Origin: Bacteroidota bacterium
GTDB lineage: Bacteria; Bacteroidota; Ignavibacteria; UBA10030; SZUA-254
Length of the DNA stretch: 64,000 nucleotides
Direction of reading: 5' to 3'
Assembly: GCA_036522515.1 (NCBI GenBank)
Contig: DATDFQ010000043.1
Span: forward strand, 124,001 to 188,000
The notes under the pieces were generated by a model. The model worked only from the letters and a program-made list of their open reading frames with translations, was not told the origin of the DNA and ran no database searches. This document shows positions 51,489 through 59,717 of this stretch, in pieces. The first letter of the stretch is position 1. Every line of letters starts with the position of its first letter. Position numbers and translations under genes: made by a program.

Positions 51489-52145
51489 CTATGCGGACGG
51501 CGGGTGACCCGATGAGGCGAGGCCGGTGAGGATCCGGTGGACGAACCTGCAATGTTGAGCCAGGGTTCGGAGATCCCCGGAGTTCCGCACGACGAAATCC
51601 GCCCTCGCAACCTTGGCCGCCGCGGGGAGTTGCGCCCGCATACGCTGGAGCACCTCTGCGCGGCTCGAGTGGTCCCTTGTCATGACGCGCTCGATGCGGT
51701 CTTTTTCGGGGGCATCGATGACGATTACGTAATCGAACAGATCCTCGGCGTGGGCCTCGTAGAGGATGGCCGCCTCGACCATAAGCATCGGCTCCTTGCC
51801 GGAGCGCCTGAACCTTGTAATCTCGCCGCCGATTGCCGCCAGGACGGCGGGGTGGACAATTTCGTCGAGCCTGGCTTTCAAACGGTCGTCGTTGAAAACC
51901 AGCTTTGCCACCGCCTTTCTGTCGAGCGATCCGTCGGGCAGAAGCGCGCCCGGACCGAGCGCCCGCTTGATCCGGTTCCGTGTTTCACGCTCTCCGTCGA
52001 TCAGCCGGGAGGCAATCTCGTCCGCGAAAAGGACTTTCGCGCCGAGCGTGCCGAAGATCTTCGCGGCGGCCGTCTTACCGCTTCCGATTCCCCCTGTAAT
52101 CCCTATGGAGAGTGGTGTGGCTCTCTGCTTCAGGTTTATCCTCAT
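51489..52145 (-). CDS. coaE: Dephospho-CoA kinase
   Basis: 218 residues. Last step of CoA synthesis. P-loop GITGGIGSGKTAAAKIF at about 14-30, LFADEIASRLID (substrate Asp), LDRKAVAKLVFND and VVIDAPEKDRIERVMTRD in the lid. ATG 52145 is at the edge of a cluster of palindromic repeats that separates it from rny, so it probably has its own transcription start. Confidence 0.94.
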   Translation of the reverse strand: MRINLKQRATPLSIGITGGIGSGKTAAAKIFGTLGAKVLFADEIASRLIDGERETRNRIKRALGPGALLPDGSLDRKAVAKLVFNDDRLKARLDEIVHPAVLAAIGGEITRFRRSGKEPMLMVEAAILYEAHAEDLFDYVIVIDAPEKDRIERVMTRDHSSRAEVLQRMRAQLPAAAKVARADFVVRNSGDLRTLAQHCRFVHRILTGLASSGHPPSA

Positions 52146-52150
52146 GAGAA

Positions 52151-52238
52151 CGCGACCTGAAGGTCGCGCCTACCGATTCCCTGGGTTTGGTAGGCGCAGG
52201 CTTTAGCCTGCGTTAAACTGCACACGACCTGAAGGTCG
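52151..52238. repeat. Three short palindromic repeats between rny and coaE
   Basis: CGCGACCT-GA-AGGTCGCG at 52151-52168, CGCAGGCT-TT-AGCCTGCG at 52195-52212 and CGACCT-GA-AGGTCG at 52225-52238. All are linked by GTAGG/CCTACC or GCTACC words. The middle one is the same type as that after ribD (14181-14198). This looks like a dispersed REP-like family and may end the coaE-side and protect the rny transcript. Confidence 0.75.
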
Positions 52239-52241
52239 CGG

Positions 52242-53810
52242 CTACCGGGCGTAGGCGATTGCACGGGTTTCACGAATCACCGTGATCTTAATCTGCCCGG
52301 GATACCCCATTTCCGCCTGGATTTTCTTCGCGATGTCGTGGGCGAGCTGATCCGCCCTCGCGTCGTCGATTTTCTCATGCTCCACAATGACACGGATTTC
52401 CCGTCCCGCCTGAATCGCGTACGTGTTGGAGACCCCGTCAAAAGATTTTGCCATGCTTTCGAGGCGTTCGAGCCGTTTCGCGTACGCCTCGACCGATTCC
52501 CGCCTCGCACCCGGTCTCGCCCCGCTGATGGCATCTGCGGCCTGCACGAGGGCCGCTATCGGATGCTCCATGGGAATATCCTCGTGATGCGATCCGACTG
52601 CATTGACGACAATCGGATGCTCCCCGAATTTCTTGACCAGGTCATACCCGACAAGCGCGTGGGGCCCCTCGACATTCCGGTCGACGGTTTTGCCGATATC
52701 ATGGAGCAAGCCGGCGCGTTTCGCGATGTGCGCATCAAATCCGAATTCCGCCGCCATCAGCCCGGTCAGGTGGGCCACCTCGAGACTGTGCGAGAGAAGG
52801 TTTTGGCCGTAACTGGAACGGTATTTCATTCGACCGATGAACCGAAGCAAGTCTTGATGTCCTCCGTGCAACCCGCTCTCCAGGATGGCGTTTTCCCCCA
52901 CATGGAGAAGTTCCTCATCAAGCTCCTGTCTCACCTTTTCCACCACCTCCTCGATCCTTGCCGGATGGATCCGCCCGTCGGCGATCAACCGCTCGAGGGC
53001 GATGCGGGCCACCTCTCGGCGAAGGGGGTCGAAACCGGAGAGGATCACCGCCTCGGGCGTATCGTCCACAATGACATCGACCCCGGTGGCAGCCTCGAAC
53101 GCCTTGATGTTCCTCCCCTCTTTCCCTATGATCCGGCCCTTCATCTCATCGCTCTGGATATGGAGCACGCTGACGGTGGTCTCGACACAATGATCGGCCG
53201 CGGTACGCTGGATCGCCTGGATGATGATTTTCTGAGCTTCCTTCTTCGCCTCGCCCCTGGCAGTGTCGCGAATTTCTTTCAGCATCTGGGAAGCTTCCGA
53301 CTTCGTTTCGTTCGTAAGGTTCTCGATCAGGATCCTCTTCGCCTCCTCGCGGGATAGTCCGGAGGATCGCTCCAGCCTCTGGTTTTCCTCGACGAGGACC
53401 CGGGCGAGCGTGGCATTTTTTTCATCGATGCTCTTCAGACGCTCTTCAAGCGTCACTTTAAGCGCGCCGATATCCTTTTCTTTCTTATTGAACATTTCAA
53501 CCTTGCGTTCAAGGTTCTCCTCCCGGTCGGCGAGCTGCTTCTCGAAGGCCTGATGTTTGCTTCGCTTCGCGGTCGCTTCCTGTTCGAACTGTTGTTTCTT
53601 CTTGTACCATTCGTCCTTTACCTCAAGAAGCTTCTCCTTCTTGAGATTGCCGGCGTCTTTTTCCGCTTCGGAAATGATCTTTTCGGCGCGGGACTGCGCG
53701 CTTTCGACCTTGTTCCTGCCGCTCCTGATGTTGTAATACCACCCCAGGGCGAAAAATCCCCCCGAGATGGCCAGGAGAGCCGGAATTATGATGATGAGTT
53801 CAAACGTCAT
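52242..53810 (-). CDS. rny: Ribonuclease Y
   Basis: 522 residues from ATG 53810, preceded by GGAGGGAGC; an upstream start at 53834 lacks such a site. Membrane-anchored endoribonuclease starting mRNA decay. N-terminal helix FELIIIIPALLAISGGFFALGWYY, a long coiled coil (about 25-195), a KH domain with GRIIGKEGRNIKAFEAATGV and an HD domain with HSLEVAHLTGLMAAEFG and RAGLLHDIGKTVDR. The end GYPGQIKITVIRETRAIAYAR is typical. Confidence 0.96.
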   Translation of the reverse strand: MTFELIIIIPALLAISGGFFALGWYYNIRSGRNKVESAQSRAEKIISEAEKDAGNLKKEKLLEVKDEWYKKKQQFEQEATAKRSKHQAFEKQLADREENLERKVEMFNKKEKDIGALKVTLEERLKSIDEKNATLARVLVEENQRLERSSGLSREEAKRILIENLTNETKSEASQMLKEIRDTARGEAKKEAQKIIIQAIQRTAADHCVETTVSVLHIQSDEMKGRIIGKEGRNIKAFEAATGVDVIVDDTPEAVILSGFDPLRREVARIALERLIADGRIHPARIEEVVEKVRQELDEELLHVGENAILESGLHGGHQDLLRFIGRMKYRSSYGQNLLSHSLEVAHLTGLMAAEFGFDAHIAKRAGLLHDIGKTVDRNVEGPHALVGYDLVKKFGEHPIVVNAVGSHHEDIPMEHPIAALVQAADAISGARPGARRESVEAYAKRLERLESMAKSFDGVSNTYAIQAGREIRVIVEHEKIDDARADQLAHDIAKKIQAEMGYPGQIKITVIRETRAIAYAR

Positions 53811-53891
53811 GCTCCCTCCAAGGTGAATCCCCACAACTCCGCACGATCAAGGGCATAAAAAAAACCGCACGCAGCCTGGAAGTCAATGTGT

Positions 53892-54081
53892 ATTGAAGAA
53901 TCTCTTTCAAGACACGGTGGGTACTCCCCTGAGCGTTTCTTACTTCCACTGTCCGCCCGGCCCGCGGTGAGCGGAACCGGAGCAGAACCCCGCCCGGCTT
54001 TCACCGGGGCGGGATCGAGGCCCGTAATAAGACGCCCATGAGTCGAGTTCCCTATTAAAGTTACTTGTCAGATTCTTTAAT
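53892..54081 (+). ncRNA. ssrS: 6S RNA
   Basis: 190 bases. The ends form a closing stem: ATTGAAGAATCT (53892-53903) pairs with AGATTCTTTAAT (54070-54081) over 12 bp with one G-T. On the plus strand CCCCTGAGC falls at RNA positions 35-43 and CGCGGTGAGC at 72-81. The corresponding conserved elements of Escherichia coli 6S RNA, as I recall that sequence, lie at about 32-40 and 72. A GC-rich apical hairpin follows. The neighbour zapA is the classical 6S neighbour. 6S RNA binds the housekeeping RNA polymerase. The strand is chosen from the conserved bubble sequence; zapA is on the other strand. No promoter was identified. Confidence 0.75.
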
Positions 54082-54096
54082 ATGTTTGACTCACCA

Positions 54097-54117
54097 ACCG
54101 GATTATTTCAATCCGGT
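54097..54117. terminator. Hairpin between convergent 6S RNA and zapA
   Basis: ACCGGATT-ATTTC-AATCCGGT, a perfect 8-bp stem. It is 15 bases after the 6S closing stem on the plus strand and 67 bases after the zapA stop on the minus strand, so it may end both transcripts. CTTAGG follows on the plus strand and TGGTGAG on the minus strand, so the U-tracts are poor. Confidence 0.45.
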
Positions 54118-54184
54118 CTTAGGCTGACAGTGCGGTTTGATCAACGCACCATCTTTTATGTAAAGAACAGGAAAAGAACGTCTA

Positions 54185-54481
54185 CTACGCTTGAGCCCTA
54201 AGGCATTGATCCAGGTGCTCACTGATCTTCTCTACTTCTTGCTCAACAAGATCCGTAAGCTCCCTGTTCCGTTCTCTCTCTTTGAATAGGTCTTCCGTGA
54301 TGTTCAATGCAGATAGGACAGCAACGGTCAACGGCGGTTGTTCGGGGATCTTTTCGTAAATGGTGCTGATCATTTCATCCACATACCCCGCCACTTTCTT
54401 CGTCATTTCTTCGCTCTCTCCGCGCAGGGGGTACTCCGAACCGAAGATTTTTACCTTGATGCTCTTACCGTCCGTTGTCAT
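54185..54481 (-). CDS. zapA: Cell division protein ZapA
   Basis: 98 residues. FtsZ-ring associated protein that bundles FtsZ. The N-terminal beta domain SIKVKIFGSEYPLRGESEEMTKKVAGYVDEMI and the C-terminal coil (LFKERERNRELTDLVEQEVEKISEHL) are typical. It follows a small coiled-coil gene and precedes 6S RNA and rny, an order found in other Bacteroidota-related genomes. Confidence 0.92.
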   Translation of the reverse strand: MTTDGKSIKVKIFGSEYPLRGESEEMTKKVAGYVDEMISTIYEKIPEQPPLTVAVLSALNITEDLFKERERNRELTDLVEQEVEKISEHLDQCLRAQA

Positions 54482-54569
54482 GTTGTTTTGAGCCCTGTTT
54501 TCGTCAGATAGTAAACCGATCTATTCCCAGTCAAACATACCAAAAAATACATCTGCAATCTACAAAAAA

Positions 54570-54914
54570 CTACAGGTACGAATTAATTTTCGCGATGAGG
54601 TCGCGTATCTTCCCCTTTAAACGCTCTTTCTCGTCTGCCGAAAGAACATTGCCGTCCGCGGAGCTTACCATCGCGGCGTGCTCCGCCCTCAACCTTTTCA
54701 GCTCCTGTTCCTGCTTCACTGCGGCCCCAAGGAGCTTCTCAGCTTCACTCTCGAGTTCCGCGACACGCTGCAGAAGTCCCCTTTTCTCTTCCCGGAGCTG
54801 ACGGATCAGCTCCGCGGTGGCCCGCGTCTTCTCCCAAACTACTTTAAAGACGCCTTCCAGCAGGCGGTTTTCATTCACCATGGTCATCTCCACTTCGGCG
54901 GGCGATTCATTCAC
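54570..54914 (-). CDS. Small coiled-coil protein, ZapB-like
   Basis: 114 residues, almost all helical with heptad repeats (LIRQLREEKRGLLQRVAELESEAEKLLGAAVKQEQELKRLRAE is one long coil). The C-terminal LSADEKERLKGKIRDLIAKINSYL resembles the end of proteins paired with ZapA in Bacteroidota. No enzymatic motif. Next to zapA, a cell-division role is likely by context only. It begins 10 bp after the pheT stop. Confidence 0.7.
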   Translation of the reverse strand: MNESPAEVEMTMVNENRLLEGVFKVVWEKTRATAELIRQLREEKRGLLQRVAELESEAEKLLGAAVKQEQELKRLRAEHAAMVSSADGNVLSADEKERLKGKIRDLIAKINSYL

Positions 54915-54924
54915 AGTTATTCTC

Positions 54925-57363
54925 CTAGGATCTCAAAGTTGCTTGTAGGCGCGATGCCACCCGCTGGATAATCTTCTCCATGATCTTATCTACTTCTTCC
55001 TGTACCAGGGTATGGTCTTCAGACATGAACTCTAAAGCAAAAGCGCAACTCTTTTTCCCCGCTTCGATTTGCTCGCCGGAAAAGATATCGAATAGTTCGA
55101 CTTTTGTGAGGAGCTGGCCCCCGGCAGATCTAATCTCTTCCTCGATTCTCCCCGTCTCGACGGCCTGGTCGACTGTGAGAGCCAGATCACGCACGACGGA
55201 AGGATACCTCGGAAGCGGTCGATACGATCGTACCCCGGAGCGACTGCTCTCCAGGGCATCAATGGATAACTCGGCGACGAAGAGGTCTTGCTCAACCTCA
55301 AACTTCTTCAGGACATCCGCACGGATCCGGCCCATCATGCCGGCATCACGTCCATTGATTTCAATACTTAGCCCTACCTCAGTTAAAGCTTTGGTAGTAG
55401 AATAAGGAATAAATTTAAATTTGTCAAGAAAAATCTTGTTGAATAAAGCCTCCACCTCTCCCTTCAAGTCGCTCATGTCAAATTGGCGGGGCTTGCGATC
55501 CCAGCTCCTGGGAAGGGCCGAGCCCGATAGCCCCAGTACGAGCCGGGTTTCTTCTCTGAACTCGGGTGTGCTCCCCTGATTCGGCGGCGTATCTTCCCTA
55601 AAATATGCCTTTCCAATCTCAAATAGACGAATATCCCGCGAACCGTGGGAGATGTTGTTGCCAACGACGCTGAGGAGACTCGGTATCAGGCTGGTCCTGA
55701 GGGCGGCCATATCCTTGCTGATCGGATTGGCGATCTCGACAACATGTTCTGAGGTCAGGCCTGCGACCGATCTCTCCTGCATGCTATTTGTGACCATCTC
55801 GTTGAAACCGGAACCGGACAGCAACTGGCGAAGGTATCCCTCGAAATCATCTGAATGAGTCGTTTCCGCATAGCGCACTTCCGCGCCGGACTTCGCGTCT
55901 ATTCTATCGTAGCCATAGACCCGGGCGACCTCTTCAATCAAATCGATTTCCCGTTCGAGATCAGGCCTCCATGTCGGAGCCTCAAAGGTAAGTTGCGCAG
56001 ACGCCAGCTTCGAGGTTTTCTTCTGCGCCGGGAAGATCCAGAGTCTCTTGAGAAGCTGAGAAATCTCTTTCGCTGTTAGCGTTATGCCAAGCAGGTCATT
56101 CACTTTCTCAACCCTCAGGGGAATCCTTCGGGGCGTTACCTTTCGGGGGTAAACATCGATCCTCCCTTTGAGTATCTCCCCTCCGCACTCGGATTGAATC
56201 AATGAAGCGGCCCGATCGGCAGCCCAGACCGTACCGTTCGGATCCATCCCCCGCTCGAACCGCTGCGAGGCGTCGGTGCTGAGGCCGAGCGCCTTCGATG
56301 TTCTCCTGATGCTCCTGGGGTTAAAATAGGCGCTTTCAATGAAGACATTCCTGGTGGAGGCGGAAATTTCACTGTTTGCTCCTCCCATGACTCCGGCCAG
56401 TGCGATCGCCCCGCTGCGATCACATATCATCAGTTCGGACCCCTGAAGGAGCCGTGCCTTGCCGTCAAGAGTGGTGAACGATTCCCCCTTCGCCGACTGC
56501 CTGACGATGATCTCCTTCCCCGCTATTTTATCATAATCGAAAGCATGAAGCGGTTGTCCGATCTCCATGAGAACATAGTTGGTTATGTCGACCACATTAT
56601 TCACAGGTCGAATACCAACCGCTGTCAAACGCTTCTTGATCCATTCCGGGGAATCTGCGATTGTCACACCTTCCACGACGCGGGCGGTGTAGCGCGGACA
56701 GTTGATCCGGTCTTCTATCCTTACCCGGGCGGCGCCCGAAGCCTTTTTCTTGGCTTCTTTGATTCTCGCGGAAGGAATTGTGAGTTTTCCCGTATAGAGG
56801 AGCGCAATTTCACGCGCGATCCCGATATGGCTCAACGCATCGGGTCTGTTCGGGGTGACGCCGATTTCGAGCACAATGTCATCCAGGCCCAGGTAATCGG
56901 CCAGCGCCTGCCCGGGTTTCGCCCCGTCCCCAAGAATCAGAATGCCGTCCCGGTCTCCGCCCAAATCGAGCTCGTACTCGGAGCAGATCATGCCGTTGGA
57001 GACCTCTCCCCGAATCTTAGCGCGGGTGACCTTGAACGGCTTCCCTTGAGGATCATGCTGGTCATGCGGAACCACTGCTCCCGGAAGGGCGACCACAACG
57101 CGTTGTCCCGATCCGACGTTCGGGGCGCCGCAAACGATCTCCAAAATCTCCGCCCCGGTGTTCACCCTGCAGAGAACGAGTTTATCGGCGCCCGGGTGTT
57201 TTCTCACGTCAAGAACTGCCCCGATGATGAACCCCTTGTACCGTTCGCCGAGGTCGTGGACATCCTCAACCTCAAGTCCGAGCATGGTCAGGCGTTCGGC
57301 GAGTTCGCTCACCGGAGCGCTGATTCCTACATACTCCTTGAGCCAATTGAGAGAAAGCTTCAT
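54925..57363 (-). CDS. pheT: Phenylalanine-tRNA ligase beta subunit
   Basis: 812 residues. Tetrameric class II synthetase with PheS. The N-terminal EMAP/tRNA-binding-like domain (IIGAVLDVRKHPGADKLVLCRV...EIVCGAPNVG) is followed by B3/B4 editing domains (GVTPNRPDALSHIGIAREIA) and B5 (LGLSTDASQRFERGMD). The core ends with the anticodon-binding domain ALESSRSGVRSYRPLPRYPSVVRDLA and LRS. It begins 11 bp after pheS. Confidence 0.96.
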   Translation of the reverse strand: MKLSLNWLKEYVGISAPVSELAERLTMLGLEVEDVHDLGERYKGFIIGAVLDVRKHPGADKLVLCRVNTGAEILEIVCGAPNVGSGQRVVVALPGAVVPHDQHDPQGKPFKVTRAKIRGEVSNGMICSEYELDLGGDRDGILILGDGAKPGQALADYLGLDDIVLEIGVTPNRPDALSHIGIAREIALLYTGKLTIPSARIKEAKKKASGAARVRIEDRINCPRYTARVVEGVTIADSPEWIKKRLTAVGIRPVNNVVDITNYVLMEIGQPLHAFDYDKIAGKEIIVRQSAKGESFTTLDGKARLLQGSELMICDRSGAIALAGVMGGANSEISASTRNVFIESAYFNPRSIRRTSKALGLSTDASQRFERGMDPNGTVWAADRAASLIQSECGGEILKGRIDVYPRKVTPRRIPLRVEKVNDLLGITLTAKEISQLLKRLWIFPAQKKTSKLASAQLTFEAPTWRPDLEREIDLIEEVARVYGYDRIDAKSGAEVRYAETTHSDDFEGYLRQLLSGSGFNEMVTNSMQERSVAGLTSEHVVEIANPISKDMAALRTSLIPSLLSVVGNNISHGSRDIRLFEIGKAYFREDTPPNQGSTPEFREETRLVLGLSGSALPRSWDRKPRQFDMSDLKGEVEALFNKIFLDKFKFIPYSTTKALTEVGLSIEINGRDAGMMGRIRADVLKKFEVEQDLFVAELSIDALESSRSGVRSYRPLPRYPSVVRDLALTVDQAVETGRIEEEIRSAGGQLLTKVELFDIFSGEQIEAGKKSCAFALEFMSEDHTLVQEEVDKIMEKIIQRVASRLQATLRS

Positions 57364-57374
57364 TCTTTAAGGGT

Positions 57375-58412
57375 TTATCGAAATTGATTCAAGAATCGGA
57401 CGTCATTTTCAAACAGCAGCCTGATGTCGTCGATTCCGTATCTGAGCATCGTCATCCGGTCGACTCCGATCCCGAACGCATAACCGGTGTAGATCTCGGG
57501 ATCGTACCCCACAAACCCGTAGACATTCGGGTCTACCATGCCGCACCCGAGGATTTCAAGCCAGCCGGTGAACTTGCAGACCTTGCACCCTTTCCCGGCG
57601 CAAAGGACGCAGCTGATGTCCATTTCAGCGCTCGGCTCTGTGAAGGGAAAATAGCTGGGCCTGAACCGGTACCTGGTCGTGCTCCCGTAAAACTGCCGGG
57701 CAAAGGAAACCAGGGTTCCCTTCAGGTCGCTGAATGTGACGCCCCGGTCGACGTAGAGGCCCTCCACCTGATGAAAGAGGCAGTAACTCCGGGAACTTAT
57801 CGCCTCGTTCCGGTAGACCCTTCCAGGCACGATGATCCGGACCGGGGGTTTCTGTTTTTCCATCACACGGATCTGCGCGGGAGAGGTGTGCGTGCGCATC
57901 AGGTACTTGCCCGAAATGAAAAAAGTGTCCTGCATGTCGCGCGCGGGGTGGTCGGGCGGGAAGTTTAATGCCTCAAAATTGTGGTAGTCGTCCTCGATCT
58001 CAGGCCCGACTGCGACCCCGAAGCCCATTCCGAAAAAAATTCTCTTGATCTCGTCGAGTGTCTGGGAGAGGGGGTGCGTGGAGCCGATCCAGCGCTTGCG
58101 GCCGGGCAGGGTGAGGTCGGGCGCCTTCCGCGGCGGTCCTTTGTGGGCCCCGAGAGAGAGCTCTTTCTCCTGAAAGACCGCCTGGACGGAGGACCGCATC
58201 TCGTTCAGACGCTTGCCCAGTCCGGGCCGCAGTTCGGGCGGGGCGCCCCCCAGCAACTCGAAATGATGGGCGACTATTCCCTTGCGGGAGAGGTACTTGA
58301 TCCGGAGGGATTCCAGGGCAGGAAGGTTCTCAGCAGAGCCGATTTCCAGGAGAGCGTCCCGTTGAACCCGGTCGATCTGTTCCCTGAGGTCTTGTGGTAT
58401 CGGATGATCCAT
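57375..58412 (-). CDS. pheS: Phenylalanine-tRNA ligase alpha subunit
   Basis: 345 residues. Catalytic subunit. N-terminal coiled coil, then class II motif 1 (HPLSQTLDEIKRIFFGMGF), motif 2 (RIIVPGRVYRNEAISSRS, then FHQVEGLYVDRGV) and motif 3 (GFVGYDPEIYTGYAFGIGVDRMTMLRYGI). Four extra cysteines, ISCVLCAGKGCKVCKFTGWLE, form a possible zinc knot as in many bacterial PheS. It is 100 bp after rplT in the classical rplT-pheST arrangement. Confidence 0.96.
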   Translation of the reverse strand: MDHPIPQDLREQIDRVQRDALLEIGSAENLPALESLRIKYLSRKGIVAHHFELLGGAPPELRPGLGKRLNEMRSSVQAVFQEKELSLGAHKGPPRKAPDLTLPGRKRWIGSTHPLSQTLDEIKRIFFGMGFGVAVGPEIEDDYHNFEALNFPPDHPARDMQDTFFISGKYLMRTHTSPAQIRVMEKQKPPVRIIVPGRVYRNEAISSRSYCLFHQVEGLYVDRGVTFSDLKGTLVSFARQFYGSTTRYRFRPSYFPFTEPSAEMDISCVLCAGKGCKVCKFTGWLEILGCGMVDPNVYGFVGYDPEIYTGYAFGIGVDRMTMLRYGIDDIRLLFENDVRFLNQFR

Positions 58413-58512
58413 GCGCCACGCACTCTAGGAGGGCGTGGGACTGCAATCATCTTGTGTCACTCCGCGCCGGGAACCGGGGGAGCGATCGGAATTGCCGCGC
58501 ATCGGAACGCGA

Positions 58513-58866
58513 TCAGCGCGAGGCGCCCGAGAACTTCACTATCTCGGCAAATGCTTCAGGACTCCGTGATGCGAGGTCGGAAAGGACTTTCCGGTTGATC
58601 TGGACTTCCTTCTTGTCCAGCGCGGCAATCAGCCGCGAGTAGGTGGTCCCATGGATGCGGGCCGCGGCGTTGATCCGTGCGATCCAGAGCGTGCGGAATT
58701 CACGCTTCTTTAACCGCCGATCGCGATAGGCGTGCTGGCCGGCTTTGTCGAGGTGATGCTTTGCGACTGTAAGAACTTTGCTCCTTGCACCCCAGTATCC
58801 CTTCGCCCTTGCAAGCAAGCGCTTCCGGCGACGATGCGAGGCTACCTTATTCTGCGAACGCGGCAT
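58513..58866 (-). CDS. rplT: Large-subunit ribosomal protein L20
   Basis: 117 residues. Assembly protein of the 50S subunit. The N-terminal basic region [29 protein letters not shown] and the segment [24 protein letters not shown] are diagnostic. It follows rpmI by 72 bp. In other bacteria L20 represses its own operon by binding the leader or the rpmI region; no such structure was confirmed here. Confidence 0.97.
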   Translation of the reverse strand: MPRSQNKVASHRRRKRLLARAKGYWGARSKVLTVAKHHLDKAGQHAYRDRRLKKREFRTLWIARINAAARIHGTTYSRLIAALDKKEVQINRKVLSDLASRSPEAFAEIVKFSGASR

Positions 58867-58938
58867 GGCTCTTTCTTCTCCTTGGTCTGATAGCTGTTTG
58901 AATGCCCGCCGGACCCGGTACGGTCCGGAGAGTGATCG

Positions 58939-59133
58939 TTACGACTGGATCATCGTATCGATTTTCTTGTCCTCCGTGAACGACACGAGAGTCGATTTGC
59001 GAAGGTGGCGTTTCCGCCTGCTCGATTTCGAGGACAGCATGTGGCTCCGGAACGCCTTGTGACGCTTGAACTTCCCGGAGGCGGTCCGCTTGAATCGTTT
59101 CTTCGCTCCTGAATTTGACTTCATTTTCGGCAT
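58939..59133 (-). CDS. rpmI: Large-subunit ribosomal protein L35
   Basis: 64 residues from ATG 59133. [20 protein letters not shown] is the family start, which rules out the longer frame from 59211 that overlaps infC. Basic throughout; the end [18 protein letters not shown] is slightly extended. Genes infC-rpmI-rplT are in the standard order. Confidence 0.96.
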   Translation of the reverse strand: MPKMKSNSGAKKRFKRTASGKFKRHKAFRSHMLSSKSSRRKRHLRKSTLVSFTEDKKIDTMIQS

Positions 59134-59146
59134 GATGCGCTTCCTG

Positions 59147-59707
59147 TTATGATTTCGGTTCTGTTTTCGGTTTCTCTTCAGCCTTCTTCTTCGGCCCCCG
59201 GTCGGGAGCAAAAATCATCGCCATGCTTCTTCCCTCCAATTTCGCCGTCTGATCCACCTTCGCCACGTCGGTCAATTGTTCCGCCAGGCGCCGGAGGATG
59301 TCCTCCCCGTGTTCTTTGTAGGTGATTTCCCGTCCCTTGAACACGACGGTCGCCTTCACCTTATGGCCTTCGGCAAGGAACCGCTTCGCATGCCGGGTCT
59401 TGAATTCAAAATCGTGGTCGTCCGTGTTCGGATGAAACCTCAGCTCTTTCAGCTGTGTGACGTGCTGGTGCTTGCGCTGGATCTTGTCCTTTTTCGTCTG
59501 CTCGTACTTGAACTTCCCGAAGTCCATGATCTTGCAGACGGGAGGCGTCGCATTCGGGACTATTTCGATGAGATCCAGCCCCCGCTGCTGGGCCAGTTTG
59601 ATACCCTCGGCGGGTGTCATGATCCCAAGCTGTCCTGCATCGTCGATGATCCGGACCTTGGGCACCCGGATTTCATCGTTCACGCGTATACGGTCTGATC
59701 CCTTGAT
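59147..59707 (-). CDS. infC: Translation initiation factor IF-3
   Basis: 186 residues from the ATC codon at 59707, or 187 from the ATC just before it at 59710. AGGAG (59719-59715) overlaps the thrS stop and lies 7 and 4 bases upstream, which favours 59707. IF-3 genes commonly use AUU/AUC/AUA starts for autoregulation, and no ATG or GTG is in a suitable place. An ATG-type start at 59785 would run deep into thrS. The N-domain has [18 protein letters not shown] and [23 protein letters not shown]; the C-domain follows [16 protein letters not shown]-3 blocks premature subunit joining and checks start codons. Confidence 0.94.
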   Translation of the reverse strand: MKGSDRIRVNDEIRVPKVRIIDDAGQLGIMTPAEGIKLAQQRGLDLIEIVPNATPPVCKIMDFGKFKYEQTKKDKIQRKHQHVTQLKELRFHPNTDDHDFEFKTRHAKRFLAEGHKVKATVVFKGREITYKEHGEDILRRLAEQLTDVAKVDQTAKLEGRSMAMIFAPDRGPKKKAEEKPKTEPKS

Positions 59708-59717
59708 GATGTCTCTC

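Noticed and set aside
53850..53880. Terminator of 6S RNA on the minus strand, because of a run of eight T
   Set aside because: No stable stem precedes the T-run on that strand, and the conserved 6S elements match the plus strand.
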